In this document: positions 1 through 8,170 of the stretch, in pieces
How positions within the stretch are numbered: position 1 is the first letter of the stretch
Layout: every line of letters starts with the position of its first letter
From: Kitasatospora setae KM-6054
GTDB lineage: Bacteria; Actinomycetota; Actinomycetes; Streptomycetales; Streptomycetaceae
NCBI RefSeq assembly: GCF_000269985.1
Contig: NC_016109.1
Coordinates: 6,661,001-6,725,000 of the forward strand
Direction: 5' to 3'
DNA: 64,000 nucleotides
Program-made: the position numbers and the translations under genes
Notes under the pieces: model-generated
Told to the model about the DNA's origin: nothing
Seen by the model: only the letters and a program-made list of their open reading frames with translations
Database searches by the model: none

Positions 1-2
1 CC

Positions 3-1085
3 GGGTTGGACCAGGAGCTGGCCCGCCACCCGCTGGCCGACCTGGAGCGCGCCCCCAGCCCGGCGATCGCCGCGTTCAAGGCGGCGGGCGGGCCCGGCCT
101 GCTGGTGCCCACCGCCTACGCCGGGGCGGGCGCGAGCGCGCTGCGGGCCGTCCGGGTGCAGCGGGCGGTCGGGGCCCGCTGCCCCTCGCTGGCGGTCGCC
201 ACCACCATGCACCACTTCTCGGTGGCGGGCCTGGTCGAGGCCGCCAAGTACGGTGACGGCCTGGAGGGCGCGCTGCTGGAGACCGTCGCCAAGGAGCGGC
301 TGCTGGTGGCCTCCGCGTTCGCCGAGGGCCGCCCCGGGCAGAACATCCTCACCCCGCACCTGAGCGCCGAGCGGCGCGGCGACCGGATCGTGCTGAACGG
401 CAGCAAGAAGCCGTGCAGCCTGGCCCGCTCGATGGACCTGCTGACCGCCTCGGTCGCGCTCACCGGCCCGGACGGCGTCGAGCGGCTCGGCGTCGCGCTG
501 ATCCCCGCCGACACCCCCGGCATCAGCGTCCACCCGTTCTGGGGCACGCCGGTGCTGGCCGGCGCCGAGAGCGACGAAGTCCGGCTCACCGACGTCGAGT
601 TGGACCCGTCCATGGTGGTCGCCACCGAGGTCACCGCGGCCGCCGTGCCGGACGCGCTGAACATCGCCGGGTTCCTCTGGTTCGAACTGCTGCTGACCGC
701 CGGCTACCTGGGCGTTGCCAGCGCCCTGGTCGAGCGGACGCTGCACCGCCCCGGCGGCGGCAGCGACGACCCGACGCCGCACCTCGTCCCGGTCGAGGCC
801 GCGGCGCTCGCCGTCGAGGCGGTCGCCCGGGCGATGGACGACGACCCCTGGGACGAATCCCTGCTGGTCCGGGCGCTGACCGCCCGCTACGCCGCGCAGG
901 ACGCCATCGCCGAGACCACCCGCTCCTGTCTGGCGGCGCTCGGCGGGATGTCCTTCATCACCTCCCCGGACTGCTCCTACCTGGCCTCCGCCGCCGTCGG
1001 CCTGACCTTCCACCCGCCCGCCCGCACCAGGATGGCCCGCCCGCTGCGGGACTTCCTGGACGGCCGCCCGCTGCGGATCGGCTGA
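3..1085 (+). CDS. Acyl-CoA dehydrogenase family protein (5' end outside window)
   Basis: The frame is already open at the left edge, and the TTG at position 6 is only the first usable start codon, so the true start probably lies outside the window. About 360 residues are visible. The AGAGAS segment near the N-terminus, a central beta-domain with HPFWGTPVLAG and an alpha-helical C-terminal half ending in RMARPLRDFLDG match the acyl-CoA dehydrogenase fold (FAD enzymes that oxidise acyl thioesters or related C-C/C-N bonds). The catalytic Glu of classical members is not obvious. It heads a seven-gene rightward operon containing an ACP and a ketosynthase, so the substrate is more likely an ACP- or amine-linked chain than a fatty-acid degradation intermediate. 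Family assignment is fairly sure; the substrate is inferred. Confidence 0.75.
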   Translation, partial: GLDQELARHPLADLERAPSPAIAAFKAAGGPGLLVPTAYAGAGASALRAVRVQRAVGARCPSLAVATTMHHFSVAGLVEAAKYGDGLEGALLETVAKERLLVASAFAEGRPGQNILTPHLSAERRGDRIVLNGSKKPCSLARSMDLLTASVALTGPDGVERLGVALIPADTPGISVHPFWGTPVLAGAESDEVRLTDVELDPSMVVATEVTAAAVPDALNIAGFLWFELLLTAGYLGVASALVERTLHRPGGGSDDPTPHLVPVEAAALAVEAVARAMDDDPWDESLLVRALTARYAAQDAIAETTRSCLAALGGMSFITSPDCSYLASAAVGLTFHPPARTRMARPLRDFLDGRPLRIG

Positions 1086-1126
1086 GACCGGTGCGGAAGA
1101 CGAGCGCGGCGCGGGGGGCGAGCACG

Positions 1127-2356
1127 ATGCGGGGGACGAGTGCGGCGCGGGCGGCCGGCGCCGGCCGCTACCGGGTCGAGGTCCTGCGCGGTGTCGGCGA
1201 GTTGCCGCCCGGACTGTGGGAGCGGCTGGCCCCGCCGGACGACCCGATGTGGTCCCGCGAGGTGTTCGCCGCGCTGGAGCGCGCCCGGGTCGGCCCCGAC
1301 GGGTACGCCCACCTGCTGCTGCGCCGGGACGGCGAACCCGTCGCCGTGCTGCCGCTCTGCCTCTTCCGCGGCCTGCGGCTGGACCGGATCGTCGGCCCCG
1401 CCGAACGCCGCCGGCTCGCCCCGCTGAACCGCCTCGCCCCCGGCCTGCTCCGGGTGCCCACGCTGTTCTGCGGCAACCTGCTCGGCCAAGGCCGGCTGCC
1501 CGCCGCCGAGCCGCTCGACCCGGCCGCCGGACGGCAGTTGGTCGCCGCCGCCCTCGGCCTGGCCCGGCGCGAACGCCTGGGCACCGTCCTGTTCAAGGAC
1601 TTCGCCGGGCCCGACCTCGCCCCGCTGCGCACCCCGCTCCGGGAGGCCGGGTTCTTCCTCGCCCCCGCCCTGCCCGACACCGAACTCACCCTGACCGGAG
1701 GCACGTTCGACGACTACCTGGCCGCCCTCCCGGCCAAGCCGCGACGCAACGCCCGGGCCAAGATACGTCGCTTCGAGGCCCAATCCGACCTGCGCATCGA
1801 GGTGTTGGCCGACTACCGGCACCTGCTGCCACAACTCCTCGCCCTCTACCGGCAGGTGATGGACCGGGCCGACCAGACCCTCGACGTCCTCGACCAGACC
1901 TTCCTGACCGCCGTCGCCGCCGACCCGCGCAGCCGGCTGGTGGTCTGCCTGGAGACCCGGCGGATGGGCCAACACGCCATCGGGGAACGGGCGGTGGGCT
2001 TCCTGCTCTGCCTGTTCGGCCCGGACGGCACCGCCGCGACCGGCGCCCGGATCGGCCTGGACTACCGGCTCGCCCACCGGGCCGCGCTCTACCACAACCT
2101 GCACTACGCGGCCGTCCGGCTGGCGATCGCCGCCGGCTGCCGCCGGATCCGCTTCGCCCAGACCGCCTACCTGCCCAAGGTCGAGATGGGCTGCGAACTC
2201 GTCGAGCAGTGGCACGCGATGACGCACGTCCGGCCGCTGCCCCGCGCCGTGCTGCGCCGGGTGCTGCCGCCCGCGCTGGCCGCCGCCCGGGCCGAGGCGC
2301 TCGGCCCGCACGACCCCCGCCGACCGACCGAAAGGCCGTCCCATGCCGCACGTTGA
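1127..2356 (+). CDS. FemAB/GNAT-like N-acyltransferase (peptidogalycan-biosynthesis type)
   Basis: 409 residues. ATG 1127 was chosen because GGGGGG lies 8-13 nt upstream; GTG 1091 is in frame but lacks a clear ribosome site. The N-terminal half reads like the acceptor domain of FemAB/DUF482-type acyltransferases. The second half carries FDDYLAALPAKPRRNARAK, a typical FemAB-like signature, then GARIGLDYRLAHRAALYHNLHYAAV and RIRFAQTAYLPKVEMG, which form the GNAT core. Such proteins transfer an acyl or aminoacyl group to an amine. The last 14 nt overlap the next gene, so translation is probably coupled. In this operon the natural acceptor would be an amine made by the downstream aminotransferase; that is inference. 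Confidence 0.7.
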   Translation: MRGTSAARAAGAGRYRVEVLRGVGELPPGLWERLAPPDDPMWSREVFAALERARVGPDGYAHLLLRRDGEPVAVLPLCLFRGLRLDRIVGPAERRRLAPLNRLAPGLLRVPTLFCGNLLGQGRLPAAEPLDPAAGRQLVAAALGLARRERLGTVLFKDFAGPDLAPLRTPLREAGFFLAPALPDTELTLTGGTFDDYLAALPAKPRRNARAKIRRFEAQSDLRIEVLADYRHLLPQLLALYRQVMDRADQTLDVLDQTFLTAVAADPRSRLVVCLETRRMGQHAIGERAVGFLLCLFGPDGTAATGARIGLDYRLAHRAALYHNLHYAAVRLAIAAGCRRIRFAQTAYLPKVEMGCELVEQWHAMTHVRPLPRAVLRRVLPPALAAARAEALGPHDPRRPTERPSHAAR

Positions 2357-2804
2357 AGTCGAACTGCCCGTCACCGCACCGCCCGAGACCGCCTGGCCGG
2401 TGGTGCTCGACGTCCTCGGCTACCCCGCCTGCATGGAGAGCGTCGACTCGGTCGAACTCGTCGAGCAGGCCGACGACACCCACCGCACCACCGCCTGGTC
2501 GGTCCGGCTGGAGGGCTCGGTGCTGCGCTGGGTCGAGACCGAGGTGATCGACCACGCCGCCCGCCGCTTCGACTTCGAGCAACTCACCGGCGACCTCGGC
2601 GCCTTCGCCGGCCACTGGGCGGTGACCCCGGCCCCGGGCGGCGGCAGCACCGTCGCCCTGCACGTCGACTTCGACCTCGGCATCCCGCTGCTCGCCGACA
2701 TGCTCAACCCGGTCGCCGCCGACGCCCTGCGGGACAGCGCCGCGCAGATGCTCGGCGCGCTGGAACAGCGGATGCTGGCCGGCGCCGAAGGGGCCGCCCG
2801 ATGA
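2343..2804 (+). CDS. SRPBCC (START-like) domain protein
   Basis: 153 residues beginning MPHVEVELPVTAPPE, the usual first strand of SRPBCC/polyketide-cyclase-like proteins, followed by a VVLDVLGYPACMESV helix and a strand series ending in a long amphipathic C-terminal helix (DALRDSAAQMLGALEQRML). These single-domain helix-grip proteins bind a hydrophobic ligand and act as cyclases, dehydratases, aromatases or lipid carriers. It overlaps the gene before it by 14 nt and the aminotransferase after it by 4 nt (ATGA), so it is an integral part of the operon. A cyclase or dehydratase role on the nascent chain is plausible, but no catalytic residues can be assigned. Confidence 0.7.
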   Translation: MPHVEVELPVTAPPETAWPVVLDVLGYPACMESVDSVELVEQADDTHRTTAWSVRLEGSVLRWVETEVIDHAARRFDFEQLTGDLGAFAGHWAVTPAPGGGSTVALHVDFDLGIPLLADMLNPVAADALRDSAAQMLGALEQRMLAGAEGAAR

Positions 2805-4192
2805 CCGCCGTCGACACCGGCCCGGGCGCCGGTGCCGGAACGGCCGGGGGAGTGGGCGGGGCGGTCGACGCCGGGGCCGTCTTCGACCGGCTGCGCCGCC
2901 ACCTCTCCCCGAAGCTCGCGCTCACCGGCGGCTTCGCCGGCCGCGGCGCCGTCGAGGCCGCCGCGTCCGGCTGCCGGGTCACCCTCTCGGACGGCCGCAG
3001 CGTGCTGGACTTCGGCTCCTACGCCGTCACCCTGCTCGGCCACCGCCACCCCGCCGTCAGCGCCGCCGTCCGGGCCCGGCTCGACACCATGCCGACCACG
3101 ACCCGCAGCCTGGCCAACCCGGTCGCGGCCGAGGCCGCCGCCCGGCTCAGCGGCTACCTCGGCGACGCCCTGCCCAAGGCGTACTTCGGCCTGAACGGCG
3201 CCGACGTGGTCGAAGTCGCGGTGAAACTCGCCCGGTTGGCGACCGGCCGCCCCCGGGTGGTCGCCGTCCGCGGCGGCTTCCACGGCAAGTCGCTGGGCGC
3301 CCTCGCGCTCACCCACAGCCCGCTCTACCGGCGCGGCCTGCTCGGCTGCGAGATCGACACCGTGCACGTCGACGCCGACGACGAGGGCGCGATCGCCCGC
3401 GAGGCGGCCGGCGGGCAGGTCGCCGCCGTGATCCTCGAACCCGTCCAGGGCGAGAACGGCGCCCGGCCGCTGCCCACCGAGGTGCTCCGCCAGTGGTGCG
3501 CGGACGCCGCCCGGGCCGGCGCGTTCGTGATCGCCGACGAGATCCAGTGCGGCCTGCGCCGCTGCGGCGAACGCTCGGTCGCGCTCGCCGACGGCCTGCC
3601 GGTCGACGCCGTGCTGCTCGGCAAGCCGCTCGGCGGCGGCGTCGTCCCGCTCTCCGCGCTGCTCTGCACCGAACGCCTGTACGCGCCGCTGGCCGCCGAC
3701 CCGTTCCTGCACTCGGCGACCTTCGGCGGCCACCCGCTGAGCTGCGCCGCCGTCCCGGCCGCCCTCGACGCGATCGAGCAACTCGCCGACCACGGACGCG
3801 AATCGGCCGCCCTGCTGGACGGGCTGCTGGCCGGCCTGCGGGACCGCCACCCCGGCGTGGTGCGCGCCCTGACCGGCCGCGGCCTGCTGCGCGGCCTCGA
3901 CTGCGCCACCCCCCGGCAGGCCGGCGCCATGGTGCTCGAACTCGCCGCCGCCGGCCTGCTGGTCTCGCCCTGCCTCAGCCGCCCCACCACCATCCGGCTG
4001 CTGCCGCCGCTGATCGCCACCCCGGCCGAACTCGCCGAGGCCGCCGCCCTGTTGGACACCGCGCTGACCGCCACCGGCAAGAACCACCCGGCCACCGACC
4101 CGGCCGCGGCCGATGCCCCGGCCGCGGCCGCTGCCCCGACCCCCGTTCCTGCCCCGACCCCTGAAGGAGCGCACCCAGGTGCTCACACGTGA
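2801..4192 (+). CDS. Class III (omega-type) PLP aminotransferase
   Basis: 463 residues. Family features in order: RSVLDFGSYAVTLLGHRHP (substrate entrance), a GxN loop GLNGADVVEVAVKLA, GFHGKSLGALALTHS, the PLP-pyridine Asp motif IADEIQCG, and the Schiff-base lysine in LLGKPLGGG near residue 274, followed by FGGHPLSCA. It resembles acetylornithine/4-aminobutyrate-type enzymes that aminate aldehydes or ketones. The N-terminal ~20 residues are Gly/Ala-rich, and the last ~40 residues are an Ala/Pro tail containing [13 protein letters not shown]. The acp gene begins inside this tail. Placement directly before an ACP, a ketosynthase and a reductase-like SDR suggests amination of an aldehyde or ketone made on the ACP. 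Family call is firm; substrate is inferred. Confidence 0.85.
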   Translation: MTAVDTGPGAGAGTAGGVGGAVDAGAVFDRLRRHLSPKLALTGGFAGRGAVEAAASGCRVTLSDGRSVLDFGSYAVTLLGHRHPAVSAAVRARLDTMPTTTRSLANPVAAEAAARLSGYLGDALPKAYFGLNGADVVEVAVKLARLATGRPRVVAVRGGFHGKSLGALALTHSPLYRRGLLGCEIDTVHVDADDEGAIAREAAGGQVAAVILEPVQGENGARPLPTEVLRQWCADAARAGAFVIADEIQCGLRRCGERSVALADGLPVDAVLLGKPLGGGVVPLSALLCTERLYAPLAADPFLHSATFGGHPLSCAAVPAALDAIEQLADHGRESAALLDGLLAGLRDRHPGVVRALTGRGLLRGLDCATPRQAGAMVLELAAAGLLVSPCLSRPTTIRLLPPLIATPAELAEAAALLDTALTATGKNHPATDPAAADAPAAAAAPTPVPAPTPEGAHPGAHT

Positions 4193-4502
4193 GGAACTCG
4201 CCGCGACGGTCCGGACGGTCGTCTCCGACGTCCTCGGCACCGAACCCGAGGAACTGCGGGACCGGACCAGCCTGGCCGACGACTACGGCATCGACAGCCT
4301 CGAACTCATGGAGATCGGCGCCCGGTTGGAGCGCACCCTGCGGCTGCGGATCGACCCCGACGACCTGATCTCGGCCCGCGACGTCGGCCACGCCGTCGAC
4401 CTGCTGCACGCCCGCCTGCGCGACCCCGCCACCGCGGCGCCCGGCAGCCGCACCGCCAACGCCGTCATCACCCTCGCCCCGCCCTCCGGCGGCCCCGCGT
4501 GA
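4179..4502 (+). CDS. Acyl carrier protein
   Basis: 107 residues from GTG 4179, chosen because GAAGGAG (4163-4169) sits 9 nt upstream; the longer open frame from 4113 would add a Pro/Arg-rich leader unlike any ACP. The phosphopantetheine site is DDYGIDSLELMEIG, with the attachment Ser in DSLEL. Helix 1 (EELAATVRTVVSDVLG) and helix 3 (ISARDVGHAVDLLHARL) fit the ACP fold. About 25 extra residues follow the domain. Discrete ACPs next to a single KAS occur in type II fatty acid-like and polyketide pathways. The start overlaps the aminotransferase end by 14 nt and the stop overlaps the ketosynthase start by 4 nt. Confidence 0.88.
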   Translation: MLTREELAATVRTVVSDVLGTEPEELRDRTSLADDYGIDSLELMEIGARLERTLRLRIDPDDLISARDVGHAVDLLHARLRDPATAAPGSRTANAVITLAPPSGGPA

Positions 4503-5761
4503 GCCCCCTGGCGCGCGCCGACCGGCACCCGTCCGGCGGCCACCGGGTCGCCGTCACCGGCATCGGCCTGAAGACCCCGGTCGGCACCACCCTCGACGAG
4601 GCGTACGCCGCCGTGCTGGCCGGCAAGCCCGCCGCGACCCGGCTCGACCGGCTCGCCGAGGCCGACCTGCCCGTCCACATCGCCTGCCTGGTACCGGAGT
4701 TCGACACCGAGCCGTACCTCAGCCGGCGCGAGGCCCGGCAGATCGACCGCCCCGCCCAGCTGCTGCTGTGCGCCGCCGCCGACGCGCTCGCCGACGCCGC
4801 GCTGCCCGCCGGGCAGCCGCGCGAGCGGATCGGCGTCCAGATCGGCACCGGCATCGGCGGCCTCACCAGCATGGAGGACGCCACCGCCGGCTACGTCCAC
4901 CGCCCCCGCGACCTGCCGGTGCACACCGTCCCGCGGACCATGGCCAACTCGCCCGCCTGCCGGGTCGCGCTGCGCCACGGCTTCCAGGGCGTCTGCACCA
5001 CCTACTCCAGCGCCTGCGCCAGCGGCGGCACCGCGCTCGCCGAGGCGGCCCGCCGGATCCGGTACGGCGAACTCGACGTCGCGGTGGCCGGCGGCGTCGA
5101 CGCCGCCATCAGCACCGTCGTGCTCGGCTCCTTCGCCCGGATGCGCGCGCTCTCCCTCCGCAACGACGAACCCGCCCTGGCCAGCCGCCCGTTCGACGCC
5201 GACCGGGACGGCTTCGTGATGGGCGAGGGCGCCGTCGTGCTGATCCTGGAACCCTGGGCGGCGGCCCGCGCCCGCGGCGCCCGGATCCACGGCGAGATCG
5301 CCGGCTACGCCGAGACCTGCGACGCCTTCCACATCGCCGCCCCGCACGAGGACGGCGAGGTCGCCGCCCGCTGCATGCGGGCCGCCGTCGCCGACGCCGG
5401 ACTCGCCCTCGCCGACATCGGCCACATCAGCGCGCACGGCACCTCCACCGTCCCCGGCGACCGGGCCGAGGCCCGCGCCGTCGCCCGCTGCTACGGCGCC
5501 GCGTCCCCGCCCGTCACCGCGGTCAAGGGCGTCACCGGCCACCTGATCGGCGCCGCCGGGGCGCTCGCCGCCGCCCTCGCGCTGCGCTGCGCCGCCGACG
5601 GGCTGGTCCCGCCGATCGCCAACCTGCGGAGCAGCCCCGAGGCCGACCTGCTCGACCTCGTCCAGGGCGCCCCGCGCGCCGTCGCCCCCGCCCCCGTCCT
5701 CTCGAACGCCTTCGGCTTCGGCGGCCAGAACGCCTGCCTGGTGCTCGCACCCCCCACCTGA
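4499..5761 (+). CDS. Beta-ketoacyl-ACP synthase (FabF/KAS II-like)
   Basis: 420 residues starting at GTG 4499 within a GTGA overlap. The catalytic triad is visible: Cys in TTYSSACASGG (about residue 172), His in SAHGTSTVPGD (about 311) and His in GHLIGAAG (about 347), plus the C-terminal SNAFGFGGQNACLV. It condenses an acyl group with malonyl-ACP by decarboxylative Claisen condensation. VTGIGLKTPVG at the N-terminus is the usual thiolase-fold opening. No chain-length factor, ketoreductase or dehydratase is encoded beside it in this window, so it either works with housekeeping FAS enzymes or with genes beyond the left edge. Family call is very secure. Confidence 0.92.
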   Translation: MSPLARADRHPSGGHRVAVTGIGLKTPVGTTLDEAYAAVLAGKPAATRLDRLAEADLPVHIACLVPEFDTEPYLSRREARQIDRPAQLLLCAAADALADAALPAGQPRERIGVQIGTGIGGLTSMEDATAGYVHRPRDLPVHTVPRTMANSPACRVALRHGFQGVCTTYSSACASGGTALAEAARRIRYGELDVAVAGGVDAAISTVVLGSFARMRALSLRNDEPALASRPFDADRDGFVMGEGAVVLILEPWAAARARGARIHGEIAGYAETCDAFHIAAPHEDGEVAARCMRAAVADAGLALADIGHISAHGTSTVPGDRAEARAVARCYGAASPPVTAVKGVTGHLIGAAGALAAALALRCAADGLVPPIANLRSSPEADLLDLVQGAPRAVAPAPVLSNAFGFGGQNACLVLAPPT

Positions 5762-5803
5762 CCCCGCCCGGGCCACCCGACCCCTCCGAGAGGCAGCCAC
5801 CCC

Positions 5804-6829
5804 ATGCGCGTCCTGCTCACCGGCGCGACCGGCGTCGTCGGCACCGAACTCGCCCAGCAGCTCCGGGCCGCCGACCCCGCCGTCGAACTCGTCCCGGTCT
5901 CCCGCCGCGGCGAGCACACCGTCCACTGGCGGATGGGCGCCGAACCGCCGCCGCCCGCCCTCGCCGGCCACTGGGACGTCATCGTGCACGCCGCCGCCAG
6001 CACCCGCTGGACCCTCGGCCGCGACGAGGCCGCCACCGCCAACCTCGACCCGCTGCGCGCCGTCCTCGCCCTCGCCGACCGCGACACCCACCTCGTCCAG
6101 GTCTCCACCGCGTACGTCGGCGGCGACCGCAACCCCGAGGACCTGCGCGGCGCCGAGTTCGAGGGCTACCGCAACGGCTACGAGTGGTCCAAGGCCCGCT
6201 GCGAGGACCTCGCCCGCGAGCGGCACCCCGGGCCGCTCACCCTGGTCCGCCCGCCGCTGGTCGTCGGCCGCCGCGGCACCGGCGAGATCGCCCGCTTCTC
6301 CGGCCCCTACACCATGCTGCAGGCCCTGGTCTCCGGCACCGCCGCCGTGGTCGTCGGCGACGGCGCCGGCTACGCCGAGATCAGCCCCGTCGACGAGGTC
6401 GCCGCCGCGCTCACCGCCGCCGTCCTCGCCGAACCGCCCGCCGCCCCGCGCACCGAGGTGATCGCGGCCGGCGCCGACTGCCTCGACCTCGACACCCTCG
6501 TCGACGTCATCCTCACCACCCTCAACGACTTCCGCGCCGCCCACGGCGCACCCCCCGTCGAACGCCCCCCGCTGATCCCCACCGACAGCTGGAACCGCTT
6601 CTTCCTCCCGCTCTCCGACCGCCACCTCTCCCCGGTGCAGGGCCAGGCCGTCCGCCTGCTCGCCATGTTCCAGAGCTACACCAGCATGCGCCGCCCCTTC
6701 ACCCCCACCTGGAAGGTCCCCGATCCCGCCGCCGCGATGGCCGCCTCCGTCCACCACTGGGCCCACCGCCGCCCCCGTCTCGCCCTCGCCCGCCCCGAAC
6801 CCTGGACGCTGCTCGCCCCCGCCCGCTGA
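5804..6829 (+). CDS. Extended SDR, thioester-reductase/male-sterility-like
   Basis: 341 residues. The N-terminal Rossmann motif is VLLTGATGVVGTELAQQL, a mid-domain VQVSTAYVGGDR carries the catalytic Ser/Thr, and YEWSKARCE gives the YxxxK pair. The STAYV...YxxSK arrangement is characteristic of the NAD_binding_4 group (fatty acyl-CoA reductases and carboxyl-terminal thioester reductases), which release an acyl chain from a carrier as aldehyde or alcohol. It could also be a generic NAD-dependent epimerase-like reductase. The gene is 42 nt downstream of the ketosynthase, preceded by GAGAGGCAGCC, and is last in the operon; a GC-rich hairpin covers its stop codon. Confidence 0.72.
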   Translation: MRVLLTGATGVVGTELAQQLRAADPAVELVPVSRRGEHTVHWRMGAEPPPPALAGHWDVIVHAAASTRWTLGRDEAATANLDPLRAVLALADRDTHLVQVSTAYVGGDRNPEDLRGAEFEGYRNGYEWSKARCEDLARERHPGPLTLVRPPLVVGRRGTGEIARFSGPYTMLQALVSGTAAVVVGDGAGYAEISPVDEVAAALTAAVLAEPPAAPRTEVIAAGADCLDLDTLVDVILTTLNDFRAAHGAPPVERPPLIPTDSWNRFFLPLSDRHLSPVQGQAVRLLAMFQSYTSMRRPFTPTWKVPDPAAAMAASVHHWAHRRPRLALARPEPWTLLAPAR

Positions 6830-6850
6830 GACGTTCCGGCGGGCGGGGGC
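6815..6850. terminator. Perfect 12-bp GC hairpin between convergent genes
   Basis: Left arm GCCCCCGCCCGC (6815-6826) pairs perfectly with GCGGGCGGGGGC (6839-6850) around a 12-nt loop. It overlaps the stop codon of the SDR gene and lies 30 bp from the stop of the convergent xylanase gene, so it may end transcription from both sides. It has no T-tract, as is usual in actinomycetes. Confidence 0.55.
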
Positions 6851-6880
6851 GGGGACGGGGGCGGGGGCTCGGGTGGCGGG

Positions 6881-7828
6881 TCAGGCGGTGGTGCAGGAGA
6901 CGGTCGGCCAGGTGGTGGAGCCGTTCTTCATGAGGGTCAGGCCCCAGGAGTTGCCGGAGCCGTTGGGGGTGGCCACCAGGGTCTGGGCGTCCGGGTAGGT
7001 GGCGTTGACGTTCCAGGTGGCGCTGACCTGCTCGGGGCTGGGGACCTTGACGGTGACCTTCCAGTTGGCGGCGCCGGTGACGTCGACGTTCAGGTTGTAG
7101 CGGTCGCTCCAGGAGCTGCCGGCCGACAGCGTGGCGGTGCAGCTGCCACCGGTGCCGCCACCGCCGCCGGTGGTGGTGCCGAGGGTGAGGTTGGAGCTGC
7201 CGCTGCTCTGGTAGCCCTCGGTCGCCAGGATCTCGTAGTTCATGGTGCCGAGGTTCATGCCGTGCTGGGCCCAGGCGTCGAAGTGGTTGCCGACGGTGAT
7301 GGTGCCGCCGGTCCGCTTCGACTGGCGGACGCTCCAGTACTGGTTGAAGGTCTTGTTGCCCTCGATGGAGGGGGCGTTGACCCGGGTCGTCTCGTAGATG
7401 TCGTACGTGCCGCCGTCGCTGGTGACGGTGCCCTTGTAGGTGCCGGTCGGCTTGTACGAGCCGTAGTTCTCGACCACGTAGTACTCGACCAGCGGGTTGG
7501 TGGTCCAGCCGTACAGCGACAGGTAGGCGTTGCCGTTGGTGCTCCAGGTGCCCGAGTACGTCACCGGGTTGCGCGAGCCGGTGCTCCAGCCCTTGCCCGC
7601 GACGAAGTTGCCCGCGTTGGTCCAGGAGGTGCCGTAGTTGCCGCCGCCGTTCAGCGACATCGAGGCCGAGCCGGTGCCCTCGGTCCAGAACGAGTAGAAG
7701 TAACCGCCGTCGCTGCCGGTCTGGTTGGTGGTGACGGTCGCCGCGTCGGCGGTACCGGGCAGCAGGACGACGGCGGCCAGCGCCAGCGGGAGGACGCGGA
7801 CCCGGCGGAGGGAGCGGGGCAGGTTCAC
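6881..7828 (-). CDS. Secreted GH11 endo-1,4-beta-xylanase with C-terminal CBM2
   Basis: 315 residues from GTG 7828, chosen because the next residues ([28 protein letters not shown]) form a clean signal peptide; an in-frame ATG at 7876 would add 16 residues. The GH11 jelly-roll follows ([20 protein letters not shown]). The nucleophile Glu is in EYYVVENYG and the acid/base Glu in [13 protein letters not shown] Gly/Thr linker (TTTGGGGGTGG) leads to a family 2 carbohydrate-binding module starting at [17 protein letters not shown] and ending with a Cys (TVSCTTA). It hydrolyses xylan outside the cell, producing xylobiose for the BxlEFG-like importer 9 kb away. A TTGACA promoter with an operator-like half-palindrome lies upstream. 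Confidence 0.93.
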   Translation of the reverse strand: MNLPRSLRRVRVLPLALAAVVLLPGTADAATVTTNQTGSDGGYFYSFWTEGTGSASMSLNGGGNYGTSWTNAGNFVAGKGWSTGSRNPVTYSGTWSTNGNAYLSLYGWTTNPLVEYYVVENYGSYKPTGTYKGTVTSDGGTYDIYETTRVNAPSIEGNKTFNQYWSVRQSKRTGGTITVGNHFDAWAQHGMNLGTMNYEILATEGYQSSGSSNLTLGTTTGGGGGTGGSCTATLSAGSSWSDRYNLNVDVTGAANWKVTVKVPSPEQVSATWNVNATYPDAQTLVATPNGSGNSWGLTLMKNGSTTWPTVSCTTA

Positions 7829-8170
7829 GAGGTGATCCGTTCTGCGGTGGGGGTGGGTGGGGGAAGCCACGGCCAACCCGGTTGCACCGGTGGGGGGTTG
7901 GCACGACCGGTGCGCGGCCCGGGGTTGGGCTGGACTGGGCGTCAGTGTTGGCCCGGCCCTGTCAGGCTGTCAACACTTTCGACATGATTTCCGAATGAGT
8001 CGGATCGGCCTGGGGTCGTCAACTTGCTGGTAGAGGAGTGTTTTTGGCTCAAGCGAAGGGGAGGGAAAGTGGGGTACCGGGCTGGGTGTCCGCATTCTTC
8101 GGCGATCACTCTTCGAAAGTTTCGCAACCGTGGGCCCGCGCGCGAGCCGGGTGTGACAGGATCCTGGACC
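7829..8170. promoter_or_regulatory. Divergent intergenic region, xylanase and response regulator promoters
   Basis: 342 bp between the divergent xylanase and NarL-type regulator genes. Reading leftward there is a perfect -35 TTGACA (7973-7968), an 18-bp spacer and a -10-like AACACT (7949-7944). CAACACTTTCG (7971-7981), a 9/11 match to CGAAAGTTTCG, overlaps this -35. A perfect CGAAAGTTTCG palindrome is at 8114-8124, 47 bp before the regulator start. The rest shows no open frame or RNA that I recognise. Confidence 0.6.
8114..8124. promoter_or_regulatory. CGAAAGTTTCG palindrome, BxlR-type operator
   Basis: Perfect 11-bp palindrome embedded in TTCGAAAGTTTCGCAA. The identical 11-mer recurs at 15641-15651 before the alditol oxidase, and a variant (CGAAACTTTAG) precedes the sugar-binding lipoprotein gene. 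CGAA-N-TTCG-type sites are known for LacI-family xylose/xylobiose regulators of streptomycetes. The BxlR-like protein is encoded in this window, which supports the call; binding is inferred. Confidence 0.55.

Noticed and set aside
4283-6766. Minus-strand open frame of 827 codons opposite the ACP/KAS/SDR genes
   Set aside because: It mirrors the frame of well-supported plus-strand genes with catalytic motifs, and its Gly/Asp/Val-rich translation has no family likeness. In DNA this GC-rich, antisense frames without stops are expected.
8024-8170. Longer N-terminus for the response regulator
   Set aside because: The open frame begins earlier, but the added residues are not receiver-like and they include the operator palindrome; ATG 8171 gives the standard MAIRVLLADDQ start.
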